Of a stretch of 64,000 nt of DNA, positions 31,833-45,843 are shown in pieces; positions within the stretch are counted from its first letter, which is position 1; every line of letters starts with the position of its first letter. The position numbers and the translations under genes were made by a program. Below the pieces are notes generated by a model that saw only the letters and a list, made by a program, of their open reading frames with translations, was not told where the DNA came from and ran no database searches. Source of the DNA: Vibrio splendidus (GTDB lineage Bacteria; Pseudomonadota; Gammaproteobacteria; Enterobacterales; Vibrionaceae); contig NZ_AP025508.1 of NCBI RefSeq assembly GCF_024347615.1, positions 3,348,001 to 3,412,000 on the forward strand, read 5' to 3'.

Positions 31833-31908
31833 GCCCGGATAGCTCAGTCGGTAGAGCAGAGGATTGAAAATCCTCGTGTCGGTGGTTCGATTCCGCCTCC
31901 GGGCACCA
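31833..31908 (+). tRNA. tRNA-Phe (GAA)
   Basis: 76-nt cloverleaf with encoded CCA. Acceptor GCCCGGA/TCCGGGC, anticodon loop TTGAAAA. First gene of a seven-tRNA array. Confidence 0.97.
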
Positions 31909-31982
31909 CAATTTGATTTGTTGGTGTCATTACTCTTTAACAGGGAGTAGCAACACGAACAAAAGCATAAAGAATTTAGTGT

Positions 31983-32058
<76 letters not shown>

Positions 32059-32065
32059 TTCTTTT

Positions 32066-32141
32066 GCCTCGATAGCTCAGTCGGTAGAGCAGCGGATTGA
32101 AAATCCGCGTGTCGGTGGTTCGATTCCGCCTCGAGGCACCA
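32066..32141 (+). tRNA. tRNA-Phe (GAA), variant acceptor stem
   Basis: Acceptor GCCTCGA/TCGAGGC with anticodon loop TTGAAAA and CCA. The stem differs from the first Phe gene by compensating changes. Confidence 0.96.
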
Positions 32142-32197
32142 TTATTTGGTACTTAACAAATAATGGTCTTTATAGACCTGATGTTGAGACAAGTAAT

Positions 32198-32273
32198 TCC
32201 CCTTTAGTTCAGTTGGTAGAACGGCGGACTGTTAATCCGTATGTCGCAAGTTCAAGTCTTGCAAGGGGAGCCA
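32198..32273 (+). tRNA. tRNA-Asn (GTT)
   Basis: Acceptor TCCCCTT/AAGGGGA, anticodon loop CTGTTAA, encoded CCA, 76 nt. Confidence 0.97.
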
Positions 32274-32343
32274 TTTTAAAGAACTTCATTTTATATGAGG
32301 TTTTAATTAGAGAGTTTACTCTCTAAAGCAAAAAATTTAGTGT

Positions 32344-32419
<76 letters not shown>

Positions 32420-32426
32420 TTCTTTT

Positions 32427-32502
32427 GCCTCGATAGCTCAGTCGGTAGAGCAGCGGATTGAAAATCCGCGTGTCGGTGGTTCGATTCCGCCTCGAGGCAC
32501 CA
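32427..32502 (+). tRNA. tRNA-Phe (GAA), variant, second copy
   Basis: Identical to the gene at 32066 and offset by 361 bases. Confidence 0.96.
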
Positions 32503-32576
32503 TTATTTGGTGCTTAACAAATAATGGTCTTTATAGATTATTTATATCTTAAAGAACATTGTTAAACACAAATAAT

Positions 32577-32652
32577 TCCCCTTTAGTTCAGTTGGTAGAA
32601 CGGCGGACTGTTAATCCGTATGTCGCAAGTTCAAGTCTTGCAAGGGGAGCCA
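32577..32652 (+). tRNA. tRNA-Asn (GTT), second copy
   Basis: Identical to the gene at 32198; the preceding spacer has diverged. Last gene of array 1. Confidence 0.97.
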
Positions 32653-32659
32653 CATTCAA

Positions 32660-32692
32660 GAAAGCCAAGTCGAAAGACTTGGCTTTCTTTCG
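32660..32692 (+). terminator. Terminator of tRNA array 1
   Basis: GAAAGCCAAGTC / GACTTGGCTTTC stem followed by T-rich sequence, eight bases after the last CCA. The 350 bases from here to the chemoreceptor gene are AT-rich with nothing else recognised. Confidence 0.8.
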
Positions 32693-33039
32693 TTTGAGCA
32701 AAAGCTAACTCTATTCAGTATTGCCGCCAGTCCAACATCAAGCCTTAATCCCTCCCCCCCCATAAAGTTAAAGACATCCCCTTTCCGATATCGACAGCAC
32801 CAATCCTTGAATTCGTTCAAACCCTCTCGATACAAACTAAACCACCTCTGAAATTAAGCACCTTTAGCCGCTTATCGTCACTTAAAAATAAACAACACAT
32901 CAATCTGTTACTTTTTTTTCTTCGGAAATTTAATCTCTATCATATTTTGATATCTTTCTAATATCTGCCCTACACGACTTAGATTAAGATTCGATGAATT
33001 ATATCTAATACTAATTATTGAATCGCTACGCAGGAAAAT

Positions 33040-34665
33040 ATGAAATTAAAAACGCAAGCTTACTTACTATCGGGCATCATATTGGTTGCTCTACTAGCGT
33101 TAACTGCTACAGGCTTATGGACCTTAAGAGTTGCTAGCAACATAGACAACAAAGCTCGCGTAACAGAGCTGTTTAAGAGCGCATACAGCATTCTTACTGA
33201 AGTCGAAAAAATGGCGATTGATGGCACACTAGAAGAAGAGCAAGCTAAACAACTTGCTACTCGCCTACTACGCAACAACATCTATAAAGACAATGAATAT
33301 GTCTACGTCGCAGATGAGAACATGACGTTTGTCGCGACACCATTAGATCCTCAACTACACGGAACCAGCTTTAACGACTTTAAAGATGGCGACGGCAATA
33401 GTGTTGGTCAGCTAATCCAAAAAGTACTTGGCAATCGTACTGGCCAGATCATTGAGTACACCTGGACACAAAAGCTTCCAGACGGAACGATTGAAGAAAA
33501 GCTGTCTATTGCAGAGAAGACTCCGCATTGGGGTTGGGTTGTAGGCACCGGTATCGGCTTCAATGAAGTCAATGCGCGTTTCTGGTCGACTGCTCAATGG
33601 CAATTGTTTCTATGTGTCGTGATTGCTGGCCTTATTTTATCAAGCCTAATTGTATCTATTAAGCGAATGCTAGCGCTTCTTGGCGGCGAGCCTAAAGATG
33701 TAAGAGAAGCAGTACAAGCAGTCGCAGAAGGCCGTATTCAAACCTCTTTCGAGACTCAGGCGATAAACGGCAGTATTTATCATGCCGTGCAACAAATGAG
33801 TAAGTCGTTAGCCGAGCTGGTCTCAAACCTTAATGCATCAATGCTGGCATTAAGGGGCGAACTGCAGCGCGTAGAAGATCGTGCTGGGGCAATTGCTCAG
33901 CTAACAGAAACACAACAGCAATCAACAGAGATGATCGCAACAGCAATGACCGAGATGGCCTCTTCAGCCAACAATGTTGCTGATTCAGCGGGTGATACTG
34001 CGCGTAATACTGACGAAGCTGATAAACAGAGCCAACATACTCAGCAGTTAATTCACAACACGGTAGATAACATTCAAGGTCTAGCAGGCCAACTAGGAAC
34101 GGCCAGTGAAGCCGTCGCTAACCTAGATAGCGATGTACATAACATCGTTAAGGTCTTAGACGTCATCGGTGATATTGCAGAACAAACTAACCTTCTAGCG
34201 CTAAATGCGGCAATTGAAGCTGCGCGCGCTGGTGAACAAGGCCGCGGATTTGCGGTTGTGGCTGATGAGGTTCGTAACCTTGCAGGTCGAACACAATCAA
34301 GCACGAAAGAAATCCAACTAATGATCAATAACCTTCAAGAAGGCTCTCGTAACGCAATAAAAACTATGGAAGTGTGTGCGACGACCAGTGAAAGCACCGT
34401 AACAGAGTCCCAGAATGCCTCTGAAGCTCTACAACAGATTGTTGTCGCATTAGAGTCTATTTCATCGATGAGTCATCAAATCGCGACAGCCGCCGCTGAG
34501 CAGACTCAGGTGAGTGACGATATTTCGAAGCGTATCAATATGATCGAAGAAAGTGGCAACCAACTGAGTAATGTGGTGACAGAAAGTCATAACAGCACTC
34601 AAACTCTCGCCTCCCTTTCTAACGAATTAGAAGCTTGGGTTAATAGGTTTGAAGTAAAACACTAA
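33040..34665 (+). CDS. Methyl-accepting chemotaxis protein with Cache sensor
   Basis: A 541-aa chemoreceptor. TM1 is at residues ~7-30 ([20 protein letters not shown]). A periplasmic single-Cache (sCache_2-type) domain follows, with [20 protein letters not shown] and the family motif [15 protein letters not shown]2 is at ~187-207, then the cytoplasmic signalling coiled coil. The hairpin tip is in [20 protein letters not shown] and [15 protein letters not shown], the CheA/CheW-binding region. The ligand cannot be told from sequence, though the family often senses small organic acids. It lies between two tRNA arrays with its own ribosome site (CAGGAAA) and terminator. Confidence 0.95.
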   Translation: MKLKTQAYLLSGIILVALLALTATGLWTLRVASNIDNKARVTELFKSAYSILTEVEKMAIDGTLEEEQAKQLATRLLRNNIYKDNEYVYVADENMTFVATPLDPQLHGTSFNDFKDGDGNSVGQLIQKVLGNRTGQIIEYTWTQKLPDGTIEEKLSIAEKTPHWGWVVGTGIGFNEVNARFWSTAQWQLFLCVVIAGLILSSLIVSIKRMLALLGGEPKDVREAVQAVAEGRIQTSFETQAINGSIYHAVQQMSKSLAELVSNLNASMLALRGELQRVEDRAGAIAQLTETQQQSTEMIATAMTEMASSANNVADSAGDTARNTDEADKQSQHTQQLIHNTVDNIQGLAGQLGTASEAVANLDSDVHNIVKVLDVIGDIAEQTNLLALNAAIEAARAGEQGRGFAVVADEVRNLAGRTQSSTKEIQLMINNLQEGSRNAIKTMEVCATTSESTVTESQNASEALQQIVVALESISSMSHQIATAAAEQTQVSDDISKRINMIEESGNQLSNVVTESHNSTQTLASLSNELEAWVNRFEVKH

Positions 34666-34689
34666 ACTCTCGAGTAAATTCTTAAATAT

Positions 34690-34719
34690 AAAAGCACGTT
34701 TTCATACGTGCTTTTTTTG
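34690..34719 (+). terminator. Terminator of the chemoreceptor gene
   Basis: AAAGCACGT / ACGTGCTTT hairpin followed by T7. Confidence 0.85.
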
Positions 34720-34861
34720 TTTCGGTGCCTATTCCGTCCAGTTAACCGTAGTTTCAGCATCTTTTAGAGCATGCTAGACCTAGGTTTTTAGCCCCAAACG
34801 AACAAAAACAATCCACTAAGTATAGAAAAACATCAAACGATACTTTTTTTGCAATTTAATG

Positions 34862-34890
34862 TTGACCCAGAACGCGAAAACACGTTTAAT
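34862..34890 (+). promoter_or_regulatory. Promoter of tRNA array 2
   Basis: TTGACC, 17-base spacer, TTTAAT, then ACACCTCGTC before tRNA-Phe. The arrangement matches the promoter of array 1. Confidence 0.75.
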
Positions 34891-34900
34891 ACACCTCGTC

Positions 34901-34976
34901 GCCCGGATAGCTCAGTCGGTAGAGCAGAGGATTGAAAATCCTCGTGTCGGTGGTTCGATTCCGCCTCCGGGCACCA
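34901..34976 (+). tRNA. tRNA-Phe (GAA)
   Basis: Identical to the gene at 31833; first gene of array 2. Confidence 0.97.
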
Positions 34977-35032
34977 CAATTTATTTGTTGGTGTCCTAGA
35001 CAACAACAGTAAAGCACAAAGAAATATTATGT

Positions 35033-35108
<76 letters not shown>

Positions 35109-35132
35109 TTTCTTTAAAGCTTTAAGAATAAT

Positions 35133-35208
35133 TCCCCTTTAGTTCAGTTGGTAGAACGGCGGACTGTTAATCCGTATGTCGCAAGTTCAAGTCTTGCAAG
35201 GGGAGCCA
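35133..35208 (+). tRNA. tRNA-Asn (GTT)
   Basis: Identical to the gene at 32198; CCA encoded. Confidence 0.97.
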
Positions 35209-35244
35209 AGTTAATCATCAAGCATAAGCTTTTTGATTCATGAT

Positions 35245-35320
<76 letters not shown>

Positions 35321-35349
35321 TTCTCTTGATTAGAGACTAAACAATCAAT

Positions 35350-35425
35350 TCCCCTTTAGTTCAGTTGGTAGAACGGCGGACTGTTAATCCGTATGTCGCA
35401 AGTTCAAGTCTTGCAAGGGGAGCCA
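35350..35425 (+). tRNA. tRNA-Asn (GTT)
   Basis: Identical to the other Asn(GTT) genes; last gene of array 2. Confidence 0.97.
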
Positions 35426-35430
35426 TTTAA

Positions 35431-35460
35431 AAAAAGCCGCATCATTGATGCGGCTTTTTT
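35431..35460 (+). terminator. Terminator of tRNA array 2
   Basis: AAAAAGCCGCATCA / TGATGCGGCTTTTTT hairpin with T-run. The following 275 bases hold no gene that I can see. Confidence 0.85.
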
Positions 35461-35736
35461 GCATTTGAATAATCTAACTTTTCCATGACTCTCCTTCCTA
35501 ATACCTCGTTCAATTTAGAAACCAACAACTTTAATACCCTTCAAAAATAATTACTCTTTAACTCCCTTTTTAGTTCCCATCGCAACAGACTATCAATTTG
35601 TACAACGAGTCAGTCATCACGGACTTGTTAGTTACGTTACTGTTGATTAGTTCTACAGGAATGAACAAGCTTTAGAGCGAATCAAATAGGCTCTAGAAAG
35701 GCTCTGTCGGTTGTTCAAATTGAAATGACATCAGAG

Positions 35737-36144
35737 TCACTCTTTATCAAAACTATCCACTACAATCGCTCCCATAGATGCAGGCATGGAAATTACAATC
35801 ACCCTTTTGAACGATACAATTGGATCGCTTAGTAAAGGCAGCTTGTCCAAACAAGTCAGTACCAGCGCAACAACCAACGCTGTCATCACATAAGCAATAA
35901 CGATTCGAAAAATAAACACCGGCAACCGAGCAACAATATCTTTCTGAAATACGCTCTCATAGGTATAAAAGCCAAGGAATACAGCAGACAATAGAAACAA
36001 CAACAGCAAGTTAGCTGTGGGCAAAGTCTCCCCTAACTTCCAGGCCTCCTCAGAAAAAGAAATCGGCACGGCCAAAGCAAAAGATCCAACAAAGATCTGG
36101 CTGGCATCTTCAAAGTTAAAGCTTAATTTCATAGTTCGACCCAT
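35737..36144 (-). CDS. Small integral membrane protein, DUF2391-like
   Basis: A 135-aa protein with four hydrophobic segments (ASQIFVGSFALAVPISF; ANLLLLFLLSAVFLGFYTY; FIFRIVIAYVMTALVVALVL; VIVISMPASMGAIVV). The start EDASQIFVGSFALAVPISFSE resembles the DUF2391/TIGR02587 group of putative membrane proteins. ATG at 36144 or 36132 could be the start; neither has a strong ribosome site. No neighbour informs the function. Family call moderate. Confidence 0.65.
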   Translation of the reverse strand: MGRTMKLSFNFEDASQIFVGSFALAVPISFSEEAWKLGETLPTANLLLLFLLSAVFLGFYTYESVFQKDIVARLPVFIFRIVIAYVMTALVVALVLTCLDKLPLLSDPIVSFKRVIVISMPASMGAIVVDSFDKE

Positions 36145-37090
36145 TAGGTTTTAAGGCTTTATCTATTTTTTAAAATAATCACAAAATTATCCGCCGATGA
36201 TTTGGGGAATTTTCTATTCTTACCAAGCAACAGAAATGACACTTATTAGCTTAATATTAGTCGTAATAACCTAAACATAGCTTGAACTAACCAGCAAGAA
36301 ATCAATATGTTCAGAGTAAAAGCTGTCAAAACAACTAATTCATATCGAGCCGACAAGCACATCAGAATCGAAGAGAGACCGGTAAACATCCTAAGATACC
36401 AGTGCCTAAAACCAGAAAATCTCAATCAGTTGGGTGATAAACATCACTGCACGGATCGAGGGATACTCTATTTCTTAGCTTATATATCCTTCCGGCATCA
36501 CTTGGGGAGCTCAGCCTAGCGACTCTCACCTTCAAACTGAATCTAGTCCGCTTTCACCCTTTGAAATGCTTCGAACAAAGTGCTTAATGCCATCGAGAGT
36601 GGTTTAAGCTCAATGCATAACAAGAGCTATTAAGTCGACTCATTAAGGGCTATAGCGTGCTTAGCAAAAGTCTCCATGATGGAGTCCTAATTACAAATCA
36701 GAAGCATCCTCTAGATTCACCGATAAGCCAGAAGTCAGGTTTCCTAGGCGAAGGGCTGTTAGCTGATACTTGAGGAAGGCTCCAAGCACTGAGCAAGCAG
36801 GATGAGTTGTAATGCTTGTATAGTTTCAGGTATTGAATGGGCCGCTGAGTCAAAACAGTCTCATTACCTAACTTACAACGTCGCATGGCTCGAGTATTTG
36901 ATCAGTAAGTTTGAAGTCTTTCTTGTGTCAAACCACAATTGGAATCAGAAATGATGTAATTCTAGTCGCAGGATTGGGATTTCTGATAAATGACGGAATA
37001 ATAGGGACGCGCTGGCTAGGAGTTATAGGGTACGGGAAATCTTATGTGGAAGTCATTAGATGGAGAGGCGAAACACTATAATTTAGATGT
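36145..37090. other. Gene-free stretch before the rRNA operon
   Basis: About 945 bases with no convincing gene. Short frames exist on both strands (70 aa at 36307 on plus, 62 aa at 36698 on minus), but neither has a ribosome site or a recognised family, and base composition does not suggest coding. It may be decayed DNA or hold a small RNA. Confidence 0.4.
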
Positions 37091-37120
37091 AAAAAAGCCC
37101 CGCTATTGCTAGCGAGGCTT
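37091..37120 (-). terminator. Terminator of the rRNA operon
   Basis: On the minus strand, AAGCCTCGCTAGC / GCTAGCGGGGCTT-like stem followed by T6, ten bases after the end of tRNA-Asp. Confidence 0.85.
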
Positions 37121-37129
37121 CTAAATAAA

Positions 37130-37206
37130 TGGCGGAGTGGACGGGACTCGAACCCGCGACCCCCGGCGTGACAGGCCGGTATTCTAACCAACTGAACTAC
37201 CACTCC
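37130..37206 (-). tRNA. tRNA-Asp (GTC)
   Basis: 77 nt with encoded CCA. Acceptor GGAGTGG/CCACTCC, anticodon loop CTGTCAC. Last gene of the rRNA operon. Confidence 0.96.
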
Positions 37207-37235
37207 GCAGTGTCTATTCAGCATAATGCAATTTA

Positions 37236-37353
37236 AGCCTGACGATGTCCTACTCTCACATGGGGAAGCCCCACACTACCATCGGCGCTATTGTGTTTCA
37301 CTTCTGAGTTCGGCATGGAATCAGGTGGGTCCACAATGCTATGGTCGTCAAAC
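37236..37353 (-). rRNA. rrf: 5S rRNA, distal copy
   Basis: Nearly identical to the other 5S gene about 310 bases upstream on the minus strand. It contains the conserved loop sequence read as GCCGATGGTAGTGTGG. Ends are approximate. It lies between tRNA-Thr and tRNA-Asp. Confidence 0.93.
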
Positions 37354-37394
37354 AAATTCTGTTGTCAACTTGATGAATCAAATCAACTAAATAA

Positions 37395-37471
37395 TGGTGC
37401 TGATACCCAGACTCGAACTGGGGACCTCACCCTTACCAAGGGTGCGCTCTACCGGGCTGAGCTATATCAGC
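37395..37471 (-). tRNA. tRNA-Thr (GGT)
   Basis: Acceptor GCTGATA/TATCAGC, anticodon loop TTGGTAA, encoded CCA, 77 nt with a nine-base D-loop. It lies between two 5S genes, as thrV does in E. coli rrnD. Confidence 0.95.
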
Positions 37472-37543
37472 AATTCAGGAATCGTTTAAAGACGATTCTG
37501 AAAACTTTTTGTCTTCACTTTTTAAAAGTGAAAATAAATTTAA

Positions 37544-37661
37544 AGCCTGGCGATGTCCTACTCTCACATGGGGAAACCCCACACTACCATCGGCGCTATT
37601 GTGTTTCACTTCTGAGTTCGGCATGGAATCAGGTGGGTCCACAATGCTATGGTCGCCAAGC
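37544..37661 (-). rRNA. rrf: 5S rRNA, proximal copy
   Basis: First 5S gene after 23S. It starts TTGGCGACCATAG on the minus strand; ends approximate. Confidence 0.95.
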
Positions 37662-37758
37662 AAATTTTAAAATTCGGAAAGCTTATCTAAAAGTTATTTC
37701 TCTTCAAACGCATTCAAGGTCTGGTACATCTGAGTCCACAAAACCCCTTGGGTGTTGT

Positions 37759-40652
<2,894 letters not shown>

Positions 40653-41041
40653 ATACAACCCGAAAGGGTTTCTATTTGCTTTCACTTTAAAAAGTGAAGA
40701 CAAATAAGCGTATGGCAACTAACCAAGGTTTTTGGTTGTCATCAAGAAGGGTTAATTCTTAATGACTGTTTGCCGGACTCAATTGTGAATCAAACTAAGT
40801 TTGATTCGAATACAAGACACTTGAATGTGTTTGTTGTGTCTATCTAATGAAAGATAAACATTGAGAACTTTTAAATTTGATTGAATTACTCGTAAGTAAA
40901 TCAATCAGTCAGCTTTCCAAATTGTTAAAGAGCATAAAGCAAAAAGCTTTAATCAATAACTTACGTTATTAATTAAAGCTCTGGCTTTAACTAAATCTAA
41001 ACCATCAATCTGTGTGGACACTCATCGTAAGTATCTTCGTA
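40653..41041 (-). other. 16S-23S spacer without tRNA
   Basis: 389 bases with no tRNA cloverleaf. It holds a boxA-like antitermination element (40919-40933; GCTCTTTAACAAT on the minus strand) and paired segments flanking 23S likely used by RNase III. AT-rich otherwise. Confidence 0.85.
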
Positions 41042-42595
<1,554 letters not shown>

Positions 42596-42853
42596 TAAGA
42601 TTTTGTGACTCAACGAATACTGACTTCAAAACTATTCTTTATAAATAAAGAGTGTAATTTTAAAGCTATTACCATTCCAACAGAATGGTAATGAATTGAC
42701 TGTGCCGAATAATTTCTTTCTACAAGAGAAAGTAGTTAAACGTATTGGTCACTCAGTTCATTGAAATCAAGTTTGTTACCGAAGTAACTGTTACTACCTA
42801 AGTAATAACGCTTTGATATTCATCAACGAGTGCCCACACAGATTGATAGGTTT

Positions 42854-42870
42854 AAATTGTTAAAGAGCTT
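42854..42870 (-). promoter_or_regulatory. rRNA leader boxA antitermination site
   Basis: AAGCTCTTTAACAATTT on the minus strand, the Nus-factor boxA consensus, about 260 bases before 16S. Confidence 0.85.
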
Positions 42871-42920
42871 CACTTGTTGAGCGTTCCTTTTAAGCAAGGA
42901 GCCTCTCGAAGTGGACGGCC

Positions 42921-42948
42921 ATTCTAGCGTTTTAATTCTCAGTGTCAA
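42921..42948 (-). promoter_or_regulatory. rRNA operon promoter P2
   Basis: Minus strand: TTGACA (42948-42943), 16-base spacer, TAGAAT (42926-42921). Confidence 0.85.
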
Positions 42949-43069
42949 ACACTTATTGGGAATTAATTTCTACTTTTTAAAAGTAGGAGCGATTAAACGC
43001 TTTAAGCTAGTTGCCTTACCAACATTCTGCGCTGAAGCCTTGTGGCGTCTGCCGTGTCAGTGAGGCGGC

Positions 43070-43097
43070 ATTATAGAGATGCAGCTCTTATTGGCAA
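43070..43097 (-). promoter_or_regulatory. rRNA operon promoter P1
   Basis: Minus strand: TTGCCA (43097-43092), 16-base spacer, TATAAT (43075-43070), then a GC-rich discriminator and CACTGACACGG as at E. coli rrn P1 start sites. The A/T-rich stretch upstream (43100-43135) is a likely UP element. Growth-rate and ppGpp control are expected. Confidence 0.9.
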
Positions 43098-43217
43098 GCA
43101 TTAAATGCGTTTTTTTATTGAAAAAAGAGGTTAAGCGAAGACATTTCAACCAAGGGCTTGTTTATACCACTTTTAACCCAAGTTTCGAACAAATTACTCA
43201 CAACACCCTGTGGATAA

Positions 43218-44471
43218 CTACTCGCCATTATCAAAAAAGTAAGATAAACGAGCCCTAGGGTTTAGATATTCTCTAACTTGTTCCGGTAACTTACTTGGAT
43301 GAACTGCATTGACAATTTTTATCTCTTTAGTAAAGAGGTCAATGATCGGGGCTTGGGTTCTTGGCACGCTAGGATCATAGATCAGTACATTCGGGTAAAG
43401 CATGTGTTTGGCATTAACTGAAATCACTATTCCAATTGATTCATTTGAAAGCTGCACGACAGTGCCCGGTGGGTACACTCCCATAAACTTGACTAACAGA
43501 CTCAAGTTATCCTGACTATATAGGTGTTTGCAGTTCTTATATAAATGAGAGAGTGCTAAGTAAGGGATCTTTTGCTGGGATTGCGCTTTACTGTGGCAAA
43601 GGTTATCAAATGCATTTGCTACCGCGGCTATTTTTGCAAACTCATCTATACCATCTTCAGTTAAGCCTTCTGGATAACCTGAGCCGTCATTCATTTCGTG
43701 ATGCTGACCAATAACTCTCTTCGCACTGTCAGGAAAACCCTCAATAGCCGTGACTATATCTACCCCATATTTAGTATGAAGTTTGAGATAATTCGCCTCT
43801 GGTACAGTCAAAGCAGCCTGCTTTCTTAGTATCGCTACGGGTATCTTTATTTTACCTATATCGTGAAACAACGCGGCAAATGAAAGGTCTTTCAACTGTT
43901 GCGTATTGTAGCCTTTAGCTTTACCTATCATTAGCGCAACAACAGAGACATTTAATGTATGAAAGTAAATGTCTTCAAAGTCAGCTTTTGCATTCATGAG
44001 ATGCAAGGTTACGTTATCGTCACTCACTAGCGTTTCAACAATATCATCAACAAGAGCTTTAACCTCCCCTACCGCATCTAATGGGCGATTACGGATTTTG
44101 GTCATCACAGAACGCATTCGGGCAAGCGAACGTTCGAACTCTTTCTCGCAATGACTTACCCTACGACGGTAAGAGCTTAGAGTTTCGATACGCTCATGCT
44201 TATCTTTCCACATTCTTTCCGCTTCAAGACTTACTTGTAAATCAGTATCAAGGTCTTGTTCACTCACATGGTTAGCGGGTAAAGGTGATGTATCGCTTTG
44301 GTTCGGGTTTATATAGACGTGCTTAATCCCAAGATGTCGAATTACTTGTACTTGAGCGTCATCTTTGATTTTAAAGCTGTTAAGTAAAAAGGGGTGTTCA
44401 TTCCATTTTACTGGGAGTCGTACATGTAGACCGGGCTGAATGCGATCTACGGTAATCTTTATGCTGCCCAT
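43218..44471 (-). CDS. HD-GYP domain protein, putative c-di-GMP phosphodiesterase
   Basis: A 417-aa cytoplasmic protein. Residues ~1-130 form a DUF3391-type domain (MGSIKITVDRIQPGLHVRLP). Residues ~150-340 form the HD-GYP domain with the metal site AALFHDIGKIKIP and the signature GQHHEMNDGSGYPEGL. Such proteins hydrolyse c-di-GMP to GMP. It lies alone downstream of the rRNA promoter region on the minus strand. The key HD and GYP residues appear intact, so activity is likely. Confidence 0.93.
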   Translation of the reverse strand: MGSIKITVDRIQPGLHVRLPVKWNEHPFLLNSFKIKDDAQVQVIRHLGIKHVYINPNQSDTSPLPANHVSEQDLDTDLQVSLEAERMWKDKHERIETLSSYRRRVSHCEKEFERSLARMRSVMTKIRNRPLDAVGEVKALVDDIVETLVSDDNVTLHLMNAKADFEDIYFHTLNVSVVALMIGKAKGYNTQQLKDLSFAALFHDIGKIKIPVAILRKQAALTVPEANYLKLHTKYGVDIVTAIEGFPDSAKRVIGQHHEMNDGSGYPEGLTEDGIDEFAKIAAVANAFDNLCHSKAQSQQKIPYLALSHLYKNCKHLYSQDNLSLLVKFMGVYPPGTVVQLSNESIGIVISVNAKHMLYPNVLIYDPSVPRTQAPIIDLFTKEIKIVNAVHPSKLPEQVREYLNPRARLSYFFDNGE

Positions 44472-44554
44472 TTTTATATATAATATTGATCAATAATCTC
44501 TATTTATAATTCTAATAAAACCGAGCAGCAATTTCACTATCCAATTTCACAGGT

Positions 44555-44962
44555 TCAACTTAAAGAATCACAGTGCACCATCCAACGTATGCCGAACTTA
44601 TCTTCCACTTTGCCAAACCGAGCTCCCCAAAACGTATCCGCTAAAGGTGTCATTATTCGCCCACCTTGCTTCAGATTTTCAAAGATTTGCTCTTGAGTCG
44701 CGGTATCCTCAGTAACAAGCGAGAGTGCAAGGTTGTTACCTTCGAGCTCTTTCGCTTTAACACCATCAGACATCATCAGCTTCATACCAAACGCTTCAAA
44801 CTCAGCATGCATAATCCAATCAGGTTGAGCTCCCTCTATTACTTGTGGCGCATCACTAAAAAGTTGTTTCGATAAAACTACACCGCCAAAACATTTATGA
44901 TAAAAATCCAATGCTTCGTTACAACGGCCATCAAAAAACAAGTAAGGGGTTACTGTCAGCAT
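44555..44962 (-). CDS. VOC-family (PhnB-like) protein
   Basis: A 135-aa vicinal-oxygen-chelate protein of the PhnB/3-demethylubiquinone-methyltransferase-like subgroup: VTPYLFFDGRCNEALDFYHKCFGG, later LALSLVTED, and ending FGKVEDKFGIRWMVHC. ATG at 44962 has GAGGAG upstream; twelve further in-frame codons precede it. The substrate is unknown. Confidence 0.88.
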   Translation of the reverse strand: MLTVTPYLFFDGRCNEALDFYHKCFGGVVLSKQLFSDAPQVIEGAQPDWIMHAEFEAFGMKLMMSDGVKAKELEGNNLALSLVTEDTATQEQIFENLKQGGRIMTPLADTFWGARFGKVEDKFGIRWMVHCDSLS

Positions 44963-45169
44963 ATATCTCTCCTCTATTATTCCTTTAAACATAGACAATA
45001 GAAGAGAGAATGGTAGGTAACATCATGATTTAAGATGATTAATTTATTAAGGAATCGAATTGTGGAGGGAAACGGTGTGGTTTAGGAATGAAACAACAAG
45101 ATCTGACTGATTAAAAAAACGTTTCTTCCGTTAAAATAAAGGTCAGCTTTTCTGTTCTCCAGATACAAC

Positions 45170-45200
45170 AAAGCCCCGACCATTTCTGATCAGGGCTTTA
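45170..45200 (-). terminator. Terminator of tRNA-Leu
   Basis: AAAGCCCTGATCA ... GGTCGGGGCTTT hairpin on the minus strand, nine bases beyond the tRNA 3' end. Confidence 0.75.
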
Positions 45201-45208
45201 TCTAAATA

Positions 45209-45293
45209 TGGTACCGGTAGGCGGACTTGAACCGCCACGCCCGAAGGCAACGGATTTTGAATCCGTCGTGTATACCAATTTCACCATACCGGC
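45209..45293 (-). tRNA. tRNA-Leu (CAA)
   Basis: 85-nt class II tRNA with long variable arm and encoded CCA. Acceptor GCCGGTA/TACCGGT, anticodon loop TTCAAAA. It is the last backbone RNA gene before the variable region. Confidence 0.96.
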
Positions 45294-45327
45294 ATTATCT
45301 TGGGGCATTGCCCTTTCGATGTCTGGC

Positions 45328-45355
45328 ATTATACGTATGCGAACTGATGTGGCAA
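45328..45355 (-). promoter_or_regulatory. Promoter of tRNA-Leu
   Basis: Minus strand: TTGCCA (45355-45350), 16-base spacer, TATAAT (45333-45328), 35 bases before the tRNA. Confidence 0.82.
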
Positions 45356-45488
45356 GTATAAAAACTTGAATTCATGTGTGTTTGCCGATAATTTCGCCAC
45401 TAAGTCATAAGCTGTGCGTCATGTCTCTTTTCACGCCAAGCCTTAGACTATATTCTGACGCCTAAATTTTTGAAGAAGTAATAACACC

Positions 45489-45617
45489 ATGACACCAACA
45501 AACACAATGCCACCAGCAGGAGTAATGCGCCGATTTGGTGCCTTGTTCTATGACGCCCTTATCGTAATAGCTATTGAGATGCTGGAAATGCTACCGCAGA
45601 GCTGGCGTCGAAATTGA
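45489..45617 (+). pseudogene. Truncated RDD-family membrane protein gene
   Basis: The frame reads MTPTNTMPPAGVMRRFGALF then YDALIVIAIEML, which is the N-terminus of a Vibrio RDD-domain membrane protein. After about 32 residues the match ends and ten unrelated residues lead to a stop. RDD proteins are normally 130-170 aa with three or more membrane helices, so only the first helix is left. The break near 45582 marks the left edge of the accessory region. Confidence 0.75.
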
Positions 45618-45783
45618 TGCACCATATATAGACCATAAACAACTGCTTAATCACTTCAACACACTACCTCTTCAAAATCCCGTTGCCTTCGGGCGTGACT
45701 ATCTAGCATTAAACTCCTATTTTTTCACTGGATATAAATCGGCTTGCTCATATCAATTAAAATTTAAAATAACACAACAATAA
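45583..45783 (+). pseudogene. Unknown gene fragment joined to the RDD remnant
   Basis: In the frame +1 to the RDD remnant, a run without stops reads GVEIDAPYIDHKQLLNHFNT and later GRDYLALNSYFFTGYKSAC before TAA at 45781. It looks like the C-terminal part of a protein whose start was lost at the junction. I do not recognise the family. Confidence 0.35.
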
Positions 45784-45843
45784 TCAAAAAAAAAACAAAG
45801 GCTAGAAGATCATGCAATAATGATGATTAATAATTGATATACA

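Noticed and set aside
36307..36519. A 70-aa plus-strand frame
   Set aside because: No ribosome site, no recognisable family and no neighbour that supports it.
40653..41041. Possible tRNA genes in the 16S-23S spacer
   Set aside because: No cloverleaf, T-loop or CCA found on reading the spacer; only boxA and processing stems.
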